Source of the DNA: Helicobacter sp. 13S00477-4
GTDB taxonomy: Bacteria; Campylobacterota; Campylobacteria; Campylobacterales; Helicobacteraceae
Direction of reading: 5' to 3'
Length of the DNA: 64,000 nucleotides
Assembly: GCF_002272785.1 (NCBI RefSeq)
Contig: NZ_MLAS01000008.1
Span: 42,772 to 106,771 of the forward strand
Shown piece by piece: positions 1-10,027 of this stretch. The position numbers were made by a program, and so were the translations under genes. The notes below the pieces were generated by a model. It was not told the DNA's origin, did not search any database, and saw nothing but the letters and a program-made list of their open reading frames with translations. The number at the start of each line of letters is the position of its first letter. The stretch's first letter is position 1.

Positions 1-2011
1 TGCTGGAAAGCATGCTGCTGCTATTGTGGTAGATAGTGAAAAAGAATTGTGGCATAAAACCCCACTTTATACGAGTGATAAAACAGGCGGATCTATTGTC
101 ACACAATATTCAATGAAGTATCTTGAGCCTGTTGATTTGATAAAGTTTGATTTCTTGGGCTTAAAAACACTCACTGTTGTTGATGACGCACTCAAATTGG
201 TCGCTCAAAGGCATAAAAAGGATTTAGATTTTTTAAGGATTGATACCAATGATCCTGAAGTTTATAGAACAATGCAGAGTGGGAATACCATTGGAATCTT
301 CCAAGTTGAATCTGGCATGTTCCAAGGACTTAATAAACGTTTGCGACCTTCTGTTTTTGAAGACATTATTGCTATGATTGCATTAGGTAGACCTGGACCT
401 ATGGAATCTGGAATGGTTGATGATTTTGTGAATCGAAAGCACGGACTTCAATCTATTTCTTATATGTTTCCTGAGCTTGAACCTATTTTGAAGCCTACAT
501 ATGGGACAATTGTATATCAAGAACAAGTGATGCAAATTGTGCAGACCATAGGAGGATTTTCGCTTGGTGAATCTGATTTGATTCGTCGGGCTATGGGTAA
601 GAAAAATGCTCAAGATATGGCTAACAACAAAATCAAATTCGCACAAGGTGCTGAAAAAAAAGGTTTTGATAGACAGAAAGCTGAAGAGCTTTGGGAGCTT
701 ATAATTAAATTTGCTGGCTATGGATTTAATAAATCACATTCTGCTGCTTATGCTATGTTGACATTTCAAACTGCATATTTGAAGACTTATTATAAATATG
801 AGTTTATGGCAGCAATGCTTACAAGTGAATCAGATAAAATAGAATCTGTAGCCAAATACATTGATGAGGTCAAGCTTATGGGGATTGACCTTGTGCCTCC
901 TCATGTGAATACTTCAGTATTAGATTTTGGTGTAGGGGATTTTGAGGATAAAGAAGGTAGGGTTGTTGAAAAGATTATTTTTGGTCTGGGTGCTATAAAG
1001 GGTGCTGGAGAAGGTCCTTTAAAAAATATCATTGAGATGAGGGAAACTGGGGGTAGATTCAAAAGTCTTGAAGATTTTATTTCAAGAGTGGATTTTACTA
1101 AATTGAGTAAAAGAATATTGGAACCTTTGATAAAATCCGGTAGTTTAGATGGTTTGGGTTATACGAGATCAACGATGTTGCAAAATATTGATTTGATTTG
1201 TGAAGTAGGTAGATCTAAAGATAAGATTAAAGAAATGATGGCAAATTCTTTGTTTGGAGATAATGCAGATGAAATAAATGAAGTGAATTTGAATTTGATT
1301 GACATACCAGAATATGATGTTAAGACATTACTTGATTATGAATATGAATGTTTAGGAATTTATGTATCCGGCCATCCTCTTGATGAATTTGCAAAAGAGA
1401 TAAAGGCAATCAAAGGGGTAGCTAAAAGTATTGATATCGATTCTCTTGAAATTGGATCTCATGTAATGATTGTAGGTAAAGTTCTTGATATTAAGAAAAA
1501 AATTGGTAAAAAAACAGGTAAGCCATATGGCACAGCAGATATTCTAGATTTTGGCGGAAAGATTGATTTAATGTTATTTGAAAAACAACTTCAAGAACTA
1601 GAAAATTTTGATATTTCTAAACCCCTTGCATTCAAATGTAAAATTGAAGAACGTGAAGAAAGTGTTCAGCTCCGGTTACTCGAAATTATGGATATTGAAA
1701 ATGCAAAAAATCAGAGTATAAAGCTCAAATATAAGTCAGTAGAAGAAACTCAAGATGAAGTTATCCCTATTGATATGAAGCCTCAAGATTTAGAAAATGC
1801 GACTTGTCCTTTAGCTGTGGTTTTGCAAAAAAATATTGAAGGGAATATTTTTGAAAAGATCAAACAAGAAGCTGAAAAATTCAGTGGAAATCGAGAGTTG
1901 CGAGTTGTCATTGAGGATAAACAGAAGCGATATATGTTTGTAAGCAATCTCAAGGTTGATACAAAAATCAAAGAAAGTTTTTGTAATCTTGAATGGTTAG
2001 ATATCTTATGA
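1..2011 (+). CDS. dnaE: DNA polymerase III subunit alpha, C-terminal part (5' end outside window)
   Basis: Catalytic subunit of the replicative DNA polymerase. The reading frame is open from base 2, and the first residues (AGKHAAAIV) match the conserved AGxHAAG segment of the C-family polymerase palm/finger region, so the gene begins upstream of the window. The visible 669 or so residues continue through the finger helices (QYSMKYLEPVDLIKFDFLGL, GRPGPMESG, GYGFNKSHSAAYA), a helix-hairpin-helix-like part and an OB-fold region near VMIVGKVLDIKKKIG. The stop codon overlaps the next gene by four bases (ATGA), which suggests translational coupling. The same pair of genes lies together in H. pylori as I recall it. 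The call is secure; only the 5' end is missing. Confidence 0.97.
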   Translation, partial: AGKHAAAIVVDSEKELWHKTPLYTSDKTGGSIVTQYSMKYLEPVDLIKFDFLGLKTLTVVDDALKLVAQRHKKDLDFLRIDTNDPEVYRTMQSGNTIGIFQVESGMFQGLNKRLRPSVFEDIIAMIALGRPGPMESGMVDDFVNRKHGLQSISYMFPELEPILKPTYGTIVYQEQVMQIVQTIGGFSLGESDLIRRAMGKKNAQDMANNKIKFAQGAEKKGFDRQKAEELWELIIKFAGYGFNKSHSAAYAMLTFQTAYLKTYYKYEFMAAMLTSESDKIESVAKYIDEVKLMGIDLVPPHVNTSVLDFGVGDFEDKEGRVVEKIIFGLGAIKGAGEGPLKNIIEMRETGGRFKSLEDFISRVDFTKLSKRILEPLIKSGSLDGLGYTRSTMLQNIDLICEVGRSKDKIKEMMANSLFGDNADEINEVNLNLIDIPEYDVKTLLDYEYECLGIYVSGHPLDEFAKEIKAIKGVAKSIDIDSLEIGSHVMIVGKVLDIKKKIGKKTGKPYGTADILDFGGKIDLMLFEKQLQELENFDISKPLAFKCKIEEREESVQLRLLEIMDIENAKNQSIKLKYKSVEETQDEVIPIDMKPQDLENATCPLAVVLQKNIEGNIFEKIKQEAEKFSGNRELRVVIEDKQKRYMFVSNLKVDTKIKESFCNLEWLDIL

Positions 2012-2796
2012 GGCTCAATCAATTTATTTCCCATCATAGTAAATATTCTCGTCGAGAAGCTGATAGACTCATAGAAGAAGGTCGGGTAAATATAGAAAAA
2101 AATAAAGCTGATTTTAATACAGTTTTGGAAGTTGGACAGAGAGTTTTTATTGATGGTAAATATCTCAAGGCACAAAATCAAGATTTATATACAGTAATTG
2201 TTTATCATAAGCCTAAAGGTGAGATTGTAAGTAAAAAAGATGATAGGGATAGAAGGATAGTTTATGATACTTTAGGTGCGAAGTATGCTCATTTTATATC
2301 TGTAGGGAGGCTAGATTTTGCTTCAGAAGGTCTTCTTTTGCTTACAGATAGTAAAAATGTTGCAAGGCAGTTGATGCAAAGCGATTTAGAACGTGAATAT
2401 ATCCTTAAAATCAAAGGTAGTGTTACTAAAGAGATGATTGAAGCAATGGAAAAAGGTTTGAGTCTTCAAAATGCAACTCTTGGAGCCCATCACAAGAGTA
2501 AAATAAAAGCAATGGATTTTGCTCCTTTTTTGAAATATGAAGTCACAAAAGAGGGAACAAATTTTTCTAGACTCAAGGTATCTATCACTGAAGGTAAAAA
2601 TAGAGAATTGAGGAGATTCTTTGCTTATTTTAAAAGAGAGGTTGTTGATTTGCGTCGAGTTCGTTATGGTTGGATTGAATTGAATGCTTTGCCAGTAGGC
2701 AAGATTCGATTCTTAAATAAGACTGAATATAAATTATTGCATCAATTTTTATCCAAAAATGATAAAAATTTTTATGTAAGCAAAAAATACATATAA
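2008..2796 (+). CDS. RsuA/RluB-family rRNA pseudouridine synthase
   Basis: Isomerises a specific uridine in ribosomal RNA to pseudouridine. The N-terminus is an S4-like RNA-binding domain (MRLNQFISHHSKYSRREADRL), followed by the catalytic domain with the family signature GRLDFASEGLLLLTD, whose Asp is the nucleophile, and the later GKNRELRRFF motif. I place the start at 2008 because it forms an ATGA overlap with dnaE and begins exactly at the S4 domain; an in-frame ATG five codons earlier (1993) gives only five extra residues inside dnaE. Which rRNA uridine it modifies (RsuA, RluB, RluE or RluF type) cannot be read from the sequence. Confidence 0.9.
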   Translation: MRLNQFISHHSKYSRREADRLIEEGRVNIEKNKADFNTVLEVGQRVFIDGKYLKAQNQDLYTVIVYHKPKGEIVSKKDDRDRRIVYDTLGAKYAHFISVGRLDFASEGLLLLTDSKNVARQLMQSDLEREYILKIKGSVTKEMIEAMEKGLSLQNATLGAHHKSKIKAMDFAPFLKYEVTKEGTNFSRLKVSITEGKNRELRRFFAYFKREVVDLRRVRYGWIELNALPVGKIRFLNKTEYKLLHQFLSKNDKNFYVSKKYI

Positions 2797-2832
2797 TATA
2801 GCTTTTATTTTATTTTTGAATTAAGGAAAAAT

Positions 2833-3666
2833 ATGAAAAATCTGGTTTTTATTTCGTTGATTGTGGGTATATTTCTTTATGGTTGTGGCGATCCAACCAA
2901 GATTAAAGAAAGTGATACCCAAGAGGTAAAATCTTTGAAAACAGATTGTGTAGCAGGGGATTTAGAAAGTTGTGCAAATTTGGGTGCAAAATATGCTTTA
3001 GGAAAAGATTTGAAAAAAGATATGAGTGCAGCCAAAGAATTATTTGAAAAATCTTGTAAGGGCGATAATCCTACAGGTTGCTATAATCTTGGTGTCATTG
3101 ATAGGGACAATAAAGATTACAAAAAGGCAATGGAAAAATTCAAGTCTTCTTGTGAAAAAGGTTTTGGACAAGCTTGCTATAGTATTGCGGTGATGTATAA
3201 AAATGCTGAAGGTGTAGATCAAGATTTGGATCATTCTGCAGAAATGTTTGCTAAATCTTGTAGTTTGAATAACCCTTATGGATGTTTGGAAGCTTGTGTT
3301 TTTTATAAAAATGATGCTCAAGGTGATAAGGCATTGCCTTTGTGTCAGTCAGCTTGTGAGTTAGGTAATGGTGCAGGTTGTTTTAATGCAAGTGATTTGT
3401 ATTTCACTAAATATAATGATATGGAAAATACTTTAGCATATTCAAAACGAGCTTGTCAGCTTGGTGTGAGTGTAGCTTGTTCCAATATAGCATTTTTATA
3501 TGCAGAAGGCAAAAAAGTCAAACAAAATATTAATAAAGCAATGGAATATTTTAAAAAAGGTTGTGATTTGGGCAATGATAAATCTTGTAAAAACTACCAT
3601 ACCATTGAAGAGCATTTGAATAAAAATGATCAAAAAAATGCAGCAAAAGACTTAAAAAAAGGCTGA
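2833..3666 (+). CDS. Sel1-repeat cysteine-rich lipoprotein (Hcp-like)
   Basis: Secreted Sel1-like-repeat protein of the Helicobacter cysteine-rich protein type. The N-terminus is a signal peptide ending in a lipobox (LYGC), so a lipoprotein is predicted. The mature part holds seven repeats of about 36 residues, each bearing a C-x7-C pair (for example CVAGDLESC, CKGDNPTGC, CELGNGAGC, CDLGNDKSC); in known Hcp proteins such pairs form one disulfide per repeat. An AAGGA ribosome site precedes the ATG. It sits 36 bases after the pseudouridine synthase and may share its transcript. The molecular role of this particular paralogue is unknown; several Hcp proteins have been linked to host interaction or to weak beta-lactam binding. 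Confidence 0.88.
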   Translation: MKNLVFISLIVGIFLYGCGDPTKIKESDTQEVKSLKTDCVAGDLESCANLGAKYALGKDLKKDMSAAKELFEKSCKGDNPTGCYNLGVIDRDNKDYKKAMEKFKSSCEKGFGQACYSIAVMYKNAEGVDQDLDHSAEMFAKSCSLNNPYGCLEACVFYKNDAQGDKALPLCQSACELGNGAGCFNASDLYFTKYNDMENTLAYSKRACQLGVSVACSNIAFLYAEGKKVKQNINKAMEYFKKGCDLGNDKSCKNYHTIEEHLNKNDQKNAAKDLKKG

Positions 3667-3697
3667 TTTAGATTTTTTAAATCTTAAGGATAATCAA

Positions 3698-4741
3698 ATG
3701 AAAGATATTAAAAAAACTGATATTTTAAGCTATATGAATGGTTTTATATTGGTTGGATTACTTTCTTTTTTTTCTTTGTGGCTTGCTGGATTAGATTTTA
3801 TAAAATCTTTACATTTTTCTTCATTACTTGTTGGGGTGATTGTTGGGACATTGATTTCATTCGTGTTTAAAAATATTGGAAATTGTATTCAAAAAGGTGT
3901 AAGTTTTAGTGCTAAAAGGCTTTTACGACTTGGGATTATTTTGTATGGCTTTAATGTTACTTTGAGTCAAATCACGACTCTTGGAATTTATCCAATCATC
4001 ATTGCGATTATTGTAGTTATTGTTGTTTTTGGATTAGGGACTTATATTGGGATAAAATTGGGGCTTGATAAAGATATTGCTATTCTTGTGAGTGGTGGTA
4101 GTGCTGTATGTGGTGCTGCAGCTGTTTTAGCTTTGGAATCTGCTATCAAATCTGAGCCTTATAAAGGTGTAATTGCTGTAGGAACGGTCGTTATATTTGG
4201 TATTATTGCAATGTTTTTATACCCTATACTTTATAATCTTGGTCTTATACCATTTGATCATATTCAAGAAGGGATTTATATCGGTGCTACATTGCATGAG
4301 GTAGCTAATGTTGCTGGTGCAGCTAGTTCAATTTCCGCAGAGACACAAGGTTTGGCTGTCACAATAAAAATGGTACGTGTGATTTTACTAGTTCCTTTGC
4401 TTTTGATTGTTCCTTATATTTTGGGTCAAAATACTTCTAAAAAAAATGATAAAAAGCTTCATATTCCTTGGTTTGCTTTTGGATTCTTGGTTGTGGTGCT
4501 ACTCAATTCATATATTTTTATTTGGAGTGAGGGTTTGATTCCTGAGGAAAATTTGATTAGTATCATTGAGGGACTTCAGTATATTTGTAATGTTTGTTTG
4601 GTTTTTGCAATGGTAGCTTTGGGGTTACAGGTGGATTTCAAAAAATTCATTAGTTCTGGAGGGAAAGCATTTACATTGGCATTGATATTATTTGTTATCC
4701 TAATAGGGGGTGGATTTTTGTTAGTCAGGTTTTTAATATGA
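3698..4741 (+). CDS. YeiH/YadS-family (UPF0324) putative sulfate exporter
   Basis: Integral inner-membrane protein of about 347 residues with roughly ten hydrophobic segments. The conserved glycine-rich segment SGGSAVCGAAAVLA and the later ATLHEVANVAGAA identify the UPF0324/YeiH family, which is annotated as putative sulfate exporters on indirect evidence. An AAGGA site lies eight bases before the ATG. Its last codons contain an ATG for the next frame, but the thioredoxin gene that follows most likely begins 15 bases later. The substrate is not established by sequence. Confidence 0.85.
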   Translation: MKDIKKTDILSYMNGFILVGLLSFFSLWLAGLDFIKSLHFSSLLVGVIVGTLISFVFKNIGNCIQKGVSFSAKRLLRLGIILYGFNVTLSQITTLGIYPIIIAIIVVIVVFGLGTYIGIKLGLDKDIAILVSGGSAVCGAAAVLALESAIKSEPYKGVIAVGTVVIFGIIAMFLYPILYNLGLIPFDHIQEGIYIGATLHEVANVAGAASSISAETQGLAVTIKMVRVILLVPLLLIVPYILGQNTSKKNDKKLHIPWFAFGFLVVVLLNSYIFIWSEGLIPEENLISIIEGLQYICNVCLVFAMVALGLQVDFKKFISSGGKAFTLALILFVILIGGGFLLVRFLI

Positions 4742-4752
4742 AGGAGATCTTA

Positions 4753-5067
4753 ATGTTAGAGCTTATTGATAGAATAAAGTTTGAAAATGAAATTAAAAGT
4801 GGGGCTTTGATCATAGATTTTGGAGCTGATTGGTGTCCTGATTGTCGTAGAATTGACCCAATTATGGAAAATCTAGCTAAAGAATATGAAGGCAAAGTTA
4901 AAATTTATAAAATCAATATTGATGAAGAAGAAGACTTGAAAGATGAACTAGGAGTTCGAAGGATACCTACACTTATTTTTTATAAAGATGGTAAAGAAGT
5001 TGGCGAAAGACTTGTTGAGCCTGATAATAAATTGCCTATAGAGATGGCTTTGAAAAAACTTTTATGA
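4753..5067 (+). CDS. Thioredoxin-family protein with CPDC active site
   Basis: Small thiol-disulfide oxidoreductase of 104 residues, cytoplasmic (no signal peptide). The active site is C28-P-D-C31 rather than the classical CGPC, followed by the cis-proline segment RRIPTLIFY. This CPDC type resembles the second thioredoxin (Trx2) of H. pylori. I prefer the start at 4753 over 4738 because AAGGAG sits seven bases upstream of 4753. The gene follows the YeiH-type gene by eleven bases and is probably cotranscribed. Its 3' end faces the SDR gene with only seven bases between the stops. Confidence 0.88.
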   Translation: MLELIDRIKFENEIKSGALIIDFGADWCPDCRRIDPIMENLAKEYEGKVKIYKINIDEEEDLKDELGVRRIPTLIFYKDGKEVGERLVEPDNKLPIEMALKKLL

Positions 5068-5074
5068 ATTTTAT

Positions 5075-5833
5075 TCATAGCTCTTTTGGTAGGAATGATT
5101 GTAGTTTAGATTTTATCCATAAAGGCATAAGATTATAAATTTTAGCTGCGATTTTTGTTGAAATTGGGAAATAAATATTTTCTTTTAGTTTTAAAATCCC
5201 ATTTTTAATAATTTTTGCTGCCTGAGAAGGTTGGAGTGGTTTATTTGCTCCAGCATTTTGAATAAGCTTTGTATCTACATAGCCTGGATGGACAGTGCTA
5301 ATAGCAATTTTATTTTTTCTGAGTGCAATGCTTAATGATTCACCATAGCTATGTATGAAACTTTTGCTTGCTGAATATACCATACCAGTCGGCAAGGGAA
5401 AAATTCCTACCATTGAACTCATTAAGACAATGTGTCCGCATTTGTTGTTGATACATTTTTGAGATTCAAAGAATTTTATAGATGGTACAATGATATTCAA
5501 AACTCCTATAATATTTACTTCTACCATTTGTTTATCTTTTTGGAGTTCGTAACTGTTGCCATTAGCAATGCCTGCATTTGCTATCAATAGATCCAAACGA
5601 TTTTTAAAAATTTTTTCAATCCATTTTTTACATTCAATTTCAAAGGTAATGTCAAATACATCTATTGAAACATTCGCACCTTTTTGTTCGCATTTTTGTT
5701 TGATTTCTTTGAGTTTATACTCATTCCTACCGCAAAGATATAAATACCTACCTTTTTGTGCAAATTCAAGAGCTAGGGCGTATCCAATTCCACTACTAGC
5801 ACCTGTAATAGCTATATTTTGGTAATTTATCAT
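5075..5833 (-). CDS. Short-chain dehydrogenase/reductase (SDR)
   Basis: Classical SDR of 252 residues with the NAD(P)-binding TGASSGIGYA at the N-terminus, NAG (residues near 87-89), the catalytic serine (MSSM) and the YSASK active-site Tyr-Lys pair. The C-terminus is hydrophobic-basic and could associate with membrane. It is the last gene of the overlapping set pyrG-recJ-rluA-SDR and overlaps the RluA gene by four bases (ATGA). The substrate cannot be deduced; a similar short-chain alcohol dehydrogenase exists in H. pylori. Confidence 0.88.
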   Translation of the reverse strand: MINYQNIAITGASSGIGYALALEFAQKGRYLYLCGRNEYKLKEIKQKCEQKGANVSIDVFDITFEIECKKWIEKIFKNRLDLLIANAGIANGNSYELQKDKQMVEVNIIGVLNIIVPSIKFFESQKCINNKCGHIVLMSSMVGIFPLPTGMVYSASKSFIHSYGESLSIALRKNKIAISTVHPGYVDTKLIQNAGANKPLQPSQAAKIIKNGILKLKENIYFPISTKIAAKIYNLMPLWIKSKLQSFLPKEL

Positions 5834-6711
5834 AAATCTTCCTTGAAATTTTGATGAGATTTTATATCATAATGTATATTATTATATACAAAGCTTAATC
5901 TTTGAGCATGTAGTCTCAAAATAGAGGTTTTATCTATTATTAGAGATTTATTTTCCAAATAATCTCTGGCAGTTTTTTCATTTACCCCATAGAGGGATTC
6001 ACCTATTATTTTATGTCCTATTGCACTTAAGTGTATACGGATTTGATGTGTCCTACCTGTTATGGGGATAATTTTGAGCAAAGTAGTGTCAGTATATTTA
6101 TTGTAATGGATTGGAACAATTTGTGTGATAGATATTTTGCCTTCAGGTGAGATCAAACTACGAATCCCTAAATCTTTATATTTATCTGATTTATTTGGAT
6201 TGCGGATGGGCAAATTTATTTTTTGAGGTTTTTTTATATTTCCTTCAACCAGAGCAAGGTATATTTTTTGAATTTGTTTTTTAGCAAATAGCATTTTGAG
6301 TGAAGCTTCATAGGATTTTTTTATGCTAATCATTATTAAACCACTTGTTTCATAGTCAAGACGATGGACTGGATTGGCTTCTTTCCCAAAGCGTGATTTG
6401 ATATCATCACAGAGGCTAAAATCTTTAGAATACCCTTTAGGGTGAACCAATAGTTTTGCAGGTTTATCATAGATTGCAAAAATTGGTGTGATAAAAATAG
6501 GTTCTAAATACATAGACTCAGGTTTGAAATGTGTAAGTTCAACTTTTCCTTGTATGGTTTGAGATTTATGGATAGGCAGATTATTTTGTTTTAAACGTTT
6601 TTTATCAAGATATTTTTGAGATTCTTTTTGAGAACACTTGAGTGTTTCCATTATGAATAAAAAAGCTTTTTTCGGATAGGGGATTAAAAATTCTTCAGTT
6701 ATGAATGGCAT
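5830..6711 (-). CDS. RluA-family pseudouridine synthase
   Basis: Pseudouridine synthase of the RluA/RluC/RluD superfamily, 293 residues. The catalytic signature HRLDYETSGLIM holds the nucleophilic Asp, and GRTHQIRIHLSAIGHKIIGESLYG is the usual C-terminal motif in this family. An S4 domain is short or absent at the N-terminus. The gene overlaps recJ by 13 bases and the SDR gene by four, so it is part of a tight operon. Target RNA position is uncertain. Confidence 0.9.
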   Translation of the reverse strand: MPFITEEFLIPYPKKAFLFIMETLKCSQKESQKYLDKKRLKQNNLPIHKSQTIQGKVELTHFKPESMYLEPIFITPIFAIYDKPAKLLVHPKGYSKDFSLCDDIKSRFGKEANPVHRLDYETSGLIMISIKKSYEASLKMLFAKKQIQKIYLALVEGNIKKPQKINLPIRNPNKSDKYKDLGIRSLISPEGKISITQIVPIHYNKYTDTTLLKIIPITGRTHQIRIHLSAIGHKIIGESLYGVNEKTARDYLENKSLIIDKTSILRLHAQRLSFVYNNIHYDIKSHQNFKEDL

Positions 6712-8267
6712 TTTATAATTGTTTTTAATATCATTAAGGGTTTATTATTAAAGCTATCTCTTTGAAGGGTAAAGTTAATGTTGACATGATCATTTTTTTC
6801 ATAAAATTCTTTACAGAAAAATAACATGGCTTTTTGTTTATAGAATGTGGTTTGAAATTCAAGTTGTTGATGAAGAGATTTGAGGATTTTGCTTGAGGTT
6901 ATTTTGAGATTTTGGCATATAAAGTTTGGTTGGGGATTGCCTTCACCATAAGGTTCAAATTCTTCTAATATTTTCAAGAGTGTTTCATCAATTTCTTTTG
7001 GATCCAGTATGCCTAAAATTTCATCCATTTGGGTTTCTGTGATTTCAGGCATTGTAAAATCTTTAAGTGCTTCAAAAAGAGGAATGAGATTTTTTTCTTC
7101 CATTTCAAGCCCGACTGCTTTGGTATGACCACCAAAATGAATAAAAAAATCACTATGTTTATTCATAACTTCAATTAAATTGATATTCCCATAACTCCTT
7201 GCACTCCCTTTGAGTATTTTTCCTTTTTTGCTAAGGGCAATTGCAGGTTTACAGTGATTTTGAGAAAGATTGGTTGCAACTATTCCTAATATTCCTTCAT
7301 GCCAACCTTCACCACAAGCAATCACGCAATTATGGGTTATCATAGATGTATTTTGAGCGAGTTCTAGAGTTTGTTGGGCAATGAACTTTCGTTCTTTGTT
7401 TAAATTATTTAGTTTTGTGTATAGTTCTTGAGCTTCTTTTTGATTTGAAGAGAGTAGGAATGAGGCTGCAATATTTCCATCCCCCATTCTACCTGCACTA
7501 TTAATAAGAGGAGCAATATAAAAAGCAATGTCTTGAGCCGTTGGATTTTTTGTTTTCAGATGACTTTTTAATATTTGATTTGGATAGGATAGTGAATCTA
7601 TAAATTTTTTGAGTCCTGTTTTGACTAAGATTTTGTTTATTTTAGTCAGTGGCATCATATCTGCAATGGTTGCAATACATACCATATCCAATAAAGGAGC
7701 AAGAGAAATTTGGAGTTGTGATTTTATTTTTATCGCATTACATAGATACCAAGCTATTGTAGCCCCACATATTTCTTTTTGAGGGAATAAACAATCTTTT
7801 TGTTGTGGATTGATAATAACATCTGCTTGTGGTAATTTGTCTTTGATAGTGTGGTGATCAGTGATAATAAATATAATATTATTTTGTTTGCAATATTGTG
7901 CTGTTTCAAATGCACTGATACCGTTATCAACCGTAATAATAATATCAGCAGGATTATTTTGAACAATCGTTTTGCTGATACCATAACCATCGTTGAAACG
8001 ATTAGGAATCACATAAGAAACATTATTATAATCTAATAAATAAAAGAATTTCATCATTATCACGCAAGAAGTGATGCCATCAACATCATAATCACCCACA
8101 ATTAGGATTTTTTGATTATTTTTTATGCTAGAGGTAATCAGATCGGCAGCTTTTTCCATCCCTTTAAGTTGGAATGGATGAGGGAGTTGCTTTAAGGAAG
8201 CAAAAATATCTCCTTCAAATCTTTGTGTCAAAATAGATTTTATTTTTTCTTTGGTTAGGAAAGTCAT
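6699..8267 (-). CDS. recJ: Single-stranded-DNA-specific exonuclease RecJ
   Basis: 5'-3' exonuclease acting on single-stranded DNA in recombination and mismatch repair. The DHH phosphoesterase motifs are present in order: [11 protein letters not shown] (motif I), VDNGISA (motif II), ITDHHTIKD (motif III) and NSAGRMGDG (motif IV), followed by the DHHA1 part with [11 protein letters not shown] and an OB-like C-terminal domain ([12 protein letters not shown]). At 522 residues it is slightly shorter than E. coli RecJ, as in other Helicobacter. Its start overlaps the pyrG stop by four bases. Confidence 0.95.
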   Translation of the reverse strand: MTFLTKEKIKSILTQRFEGDIFASLKQLPHPFQLKGMEKAADLITSSIKNNQKILIVGDYDVDGITSCVIMMKFFYLLDYNNVSYVIPNRFNDGYGISKTIVQNNPADIIITVDNGISAFETAQYCKQNNIIFIITDHHTIKDKLPQADVIINPQQKDCLFPQKEICGATIAWYLCNAIKIKSQLQISLAPLLDMVCIATIADMMPLTKINKILVKTGLKKFIDSLSYPNQILKSHLKTKNPTAQDIAFYIAPLINSAGRMGDGNIAASFLLSSNQKEAQELYTKLNNLNKERKFIAQQTLELAQNTSMITHNCVIACGEGWHEGILGIVATNLSQNHCKPAIALSKKGKILKGSARSYGNINLIEVMNKHSDFFIHFGGHTKAVGLEMEEKNLIPLFEALKDFTMPEITETQMDEILGILDPKEIDETLLKILEEFEPYGEGNPQPNFICQNLKITSSKILKSLHQQLEFQTTFYKQKAMLFFCKEFYEKNDHVNINFTLQRDSFNNKPLMILKTIIKCHS

Positions 8268-9895
8268 TTTTTTTGAAATTCCAAAGTTTTTTTGACAAAC
8301 TCTAAAATAATAGGGTTTGGGTTTTGTAGTCTTGAGGTGAATTCAGGATGAAATTGCACACCGATAAAAAAAGGATGTTCTTTAATTTCTACTGCCTCTA
8401 TTAATCCACTTTTGGATTCCCCACTGATTATCAATCCTTTGGCTTGAAGATCATTTTTATATTTTGGATTGGCTTCATATCTATGCCTATGCCTTTCTTT
8501 AATCGTATCTTTATAGTTATAGGCATTCCAGAGGATAGTTTTTGGTTTGATTTTGCATTCATATTCACCTAATCTCATTGTTCCTCCCATTGGGGATTGG
8601 TGAGTGCGTATTTGTTCTTTGCCTTGTTGATCTATAAAATCTTCTATTAGGTAGATAAAAGGATTTTTTGTTTTTGTATCAAATTCAGTTGAATTTGCAT
8701 CTAAAATACCTAAGACATTACGGGCAAATTCAACAATACAAAGTTGCATGCCTAAACAGATTCCCAAAAAAGGGATTTTGTTTTCTCTGGCATATTTGAT
8801 GGCTTCAATTTTGCCATTCACTCCTCTTTCCCCAAAACCTCCAGGAATAAGAATACTATCGACATCTCCAAACATATTAATATTGCTTGAAGTGATATTT
8901 TCGCTATCTATCCACTTGATATTAACCCGTGTATCCAAGTTTGCTCCGGCATGTGTGAGTGCTTCTGTAAGTGATTTATAGGATTCTTTGAGGTTTAGAT
9001 ATTTGCCAACAAAAGCGATATTAAGAGAGTTTTTTGGAGAAATGATTTTTTTGACTAACATATCCCATTCATCCATTTTTGGATTGAGTTGATTGATTTT
9101 AAATCTTCTGGCAATAGGGGTAAGGATACCTTCTTTGAGGAAATTCATAGGGCATTTGTAGATACTCTCAGCATCTTCAGCTACAATCACACTATCATCA
9201 TCAACATCACAACTCAATGCTAATTTTTTCTTTAGTTCTTTGCTGAGGGGTTTTTCACAACGTGCTAGAATAATTTGTGGTGAGATACCAATACGTCTGA
9301 GTTCCTGGACAGAATGTTGGGTTGGTTTTGTTTTGAGTTCTCCTGCTGCCTTAATGAGTGGAATGAGTGTTACATGGATGCTGATAACAAGATCATTACC
9401 AAGTTCATGTTTCATCTGTCTCATTGCTTCTAAATAAGGCATTCCTTCCATATCACCAACTGTTCCTCCAAGCTCTACGACTAAAAAATCACTATTTTCT
9501 CCTGCTGATTTGATTCTATTTTTTATTTCATCAACTATATGGGGTACAATTTGGATTGTTTTACCCAAATATTTTCCTTTCCTTTCCTTTTCTATGACCG
9601 AGAGATAGATTTGTCCGGTAGTAAAGTTATTTTGTTTGGAAAAATCTTTATTTAAAAATCTTTCATAATGTCCAATGTCAAGGTCTGTTTCAGCACCATC
9701 AAAAGTAACAAATACTTCTCCATGTTCTAAAGGACTCATTGTTCCAGGATCTACATTAATATAAGGGTCAATTTTTAGGATAGATATTTGATAGCCAGAA
9801 TGTTTTAATAAGGTTGCTATTGAAGAGGATGAAATGCCTTTTCCAAGTGAACTTAAAACGCCTCCAGTAACAAAAATATATTTTGTGTTTTTCAT
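8264..9895 (-). CDS. pyrG: CTP synthase
   Basis: Makes CTP from UTP, ATP and glutamine in pyrimidine biosynthesis. The N-terminal synthase domain starts with [17 protein letters not shown] (ATP site), and the C-terminal class I glutamine amidotransferase domain has the nucleophile loop GICLGMQL and the [11 protein letters not shown]is-Glu pair. Length of 543 residues matches the family. It is the first gene of the leftward operon pyrG-recJ-rluA-SDR. The 132-base gap to the divergent M48 gene must hold both promoters. Confidence 0.97.
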   Translation of the reverse strand: MKNTKYIFVTGGVLSSLGKGISSSSIATLLKHSGYQISILKIDPYINVDPGTMSPLEHGEVFVTFDGAETDLDIGHYERFLNKDFSKQNNFTTGQIYLSVIEKERKGKYLGKTIQIVPHIVDEIKNRIKSAGENSDFLVVELGGTVGDMEGMPYLEAMRQMKHELGNDLVISIHVTLIPLIKAAGELKTKPTQHSVQELRRIGISPQIILARCEKPLSKELKKKLALSCDVDDDSVIVAEDAESIYKCPMNFLKEGILTPIARRFKINQLNPKMDEWDMLVKKIISPKNSLNIAFVGKYLNLKESYKSLTEALTHAGANLDTRVNIKWIDSENITSSNINMFGDVDSILIPGGFGERGVNGKIEAIKYARENKIPFLGICLGMQLCIVEFARNVLGILDANSTEFDTKTKNPFIYLIEDFIDQQGKEQIRTHQSPMGGTMRLGEYECKIKPKTILWNAYNYKDTIKERHRHRYEANPKYKNDLQAKGLIISGESKSGLIEAVEIKEHPFFIGVQFHPEFTSRLQNPNPIILEFVKKTLEFQKK

Positions 9896-9990
9896 CCTCT
9901 ATCCTTGTCTTTCTAGTGTATTTAGTTTGATATTTTAATTAAAAGGTGGTTAAAAGTGATTTAATTTCGGATAGATTTATGCTTTTAGTG

Positions 9991-9996
9991 TAGAAT
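9991..9996 (+). promoter_or_regulatory. Probable -10 box for the M48 protease gene
   Basis: TAGAAT lies 31 bases before the ATG at 10028, a common -10 form in Helicobacter. No convincing -35 box is seen, which is usual for these bacteria. Weak single-motif evidence. Confidence 0.4.
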
Positions 9997-10027
9997 TCCT
10001 CTTAGTTTGATAGTTGGGAAGGTATGA

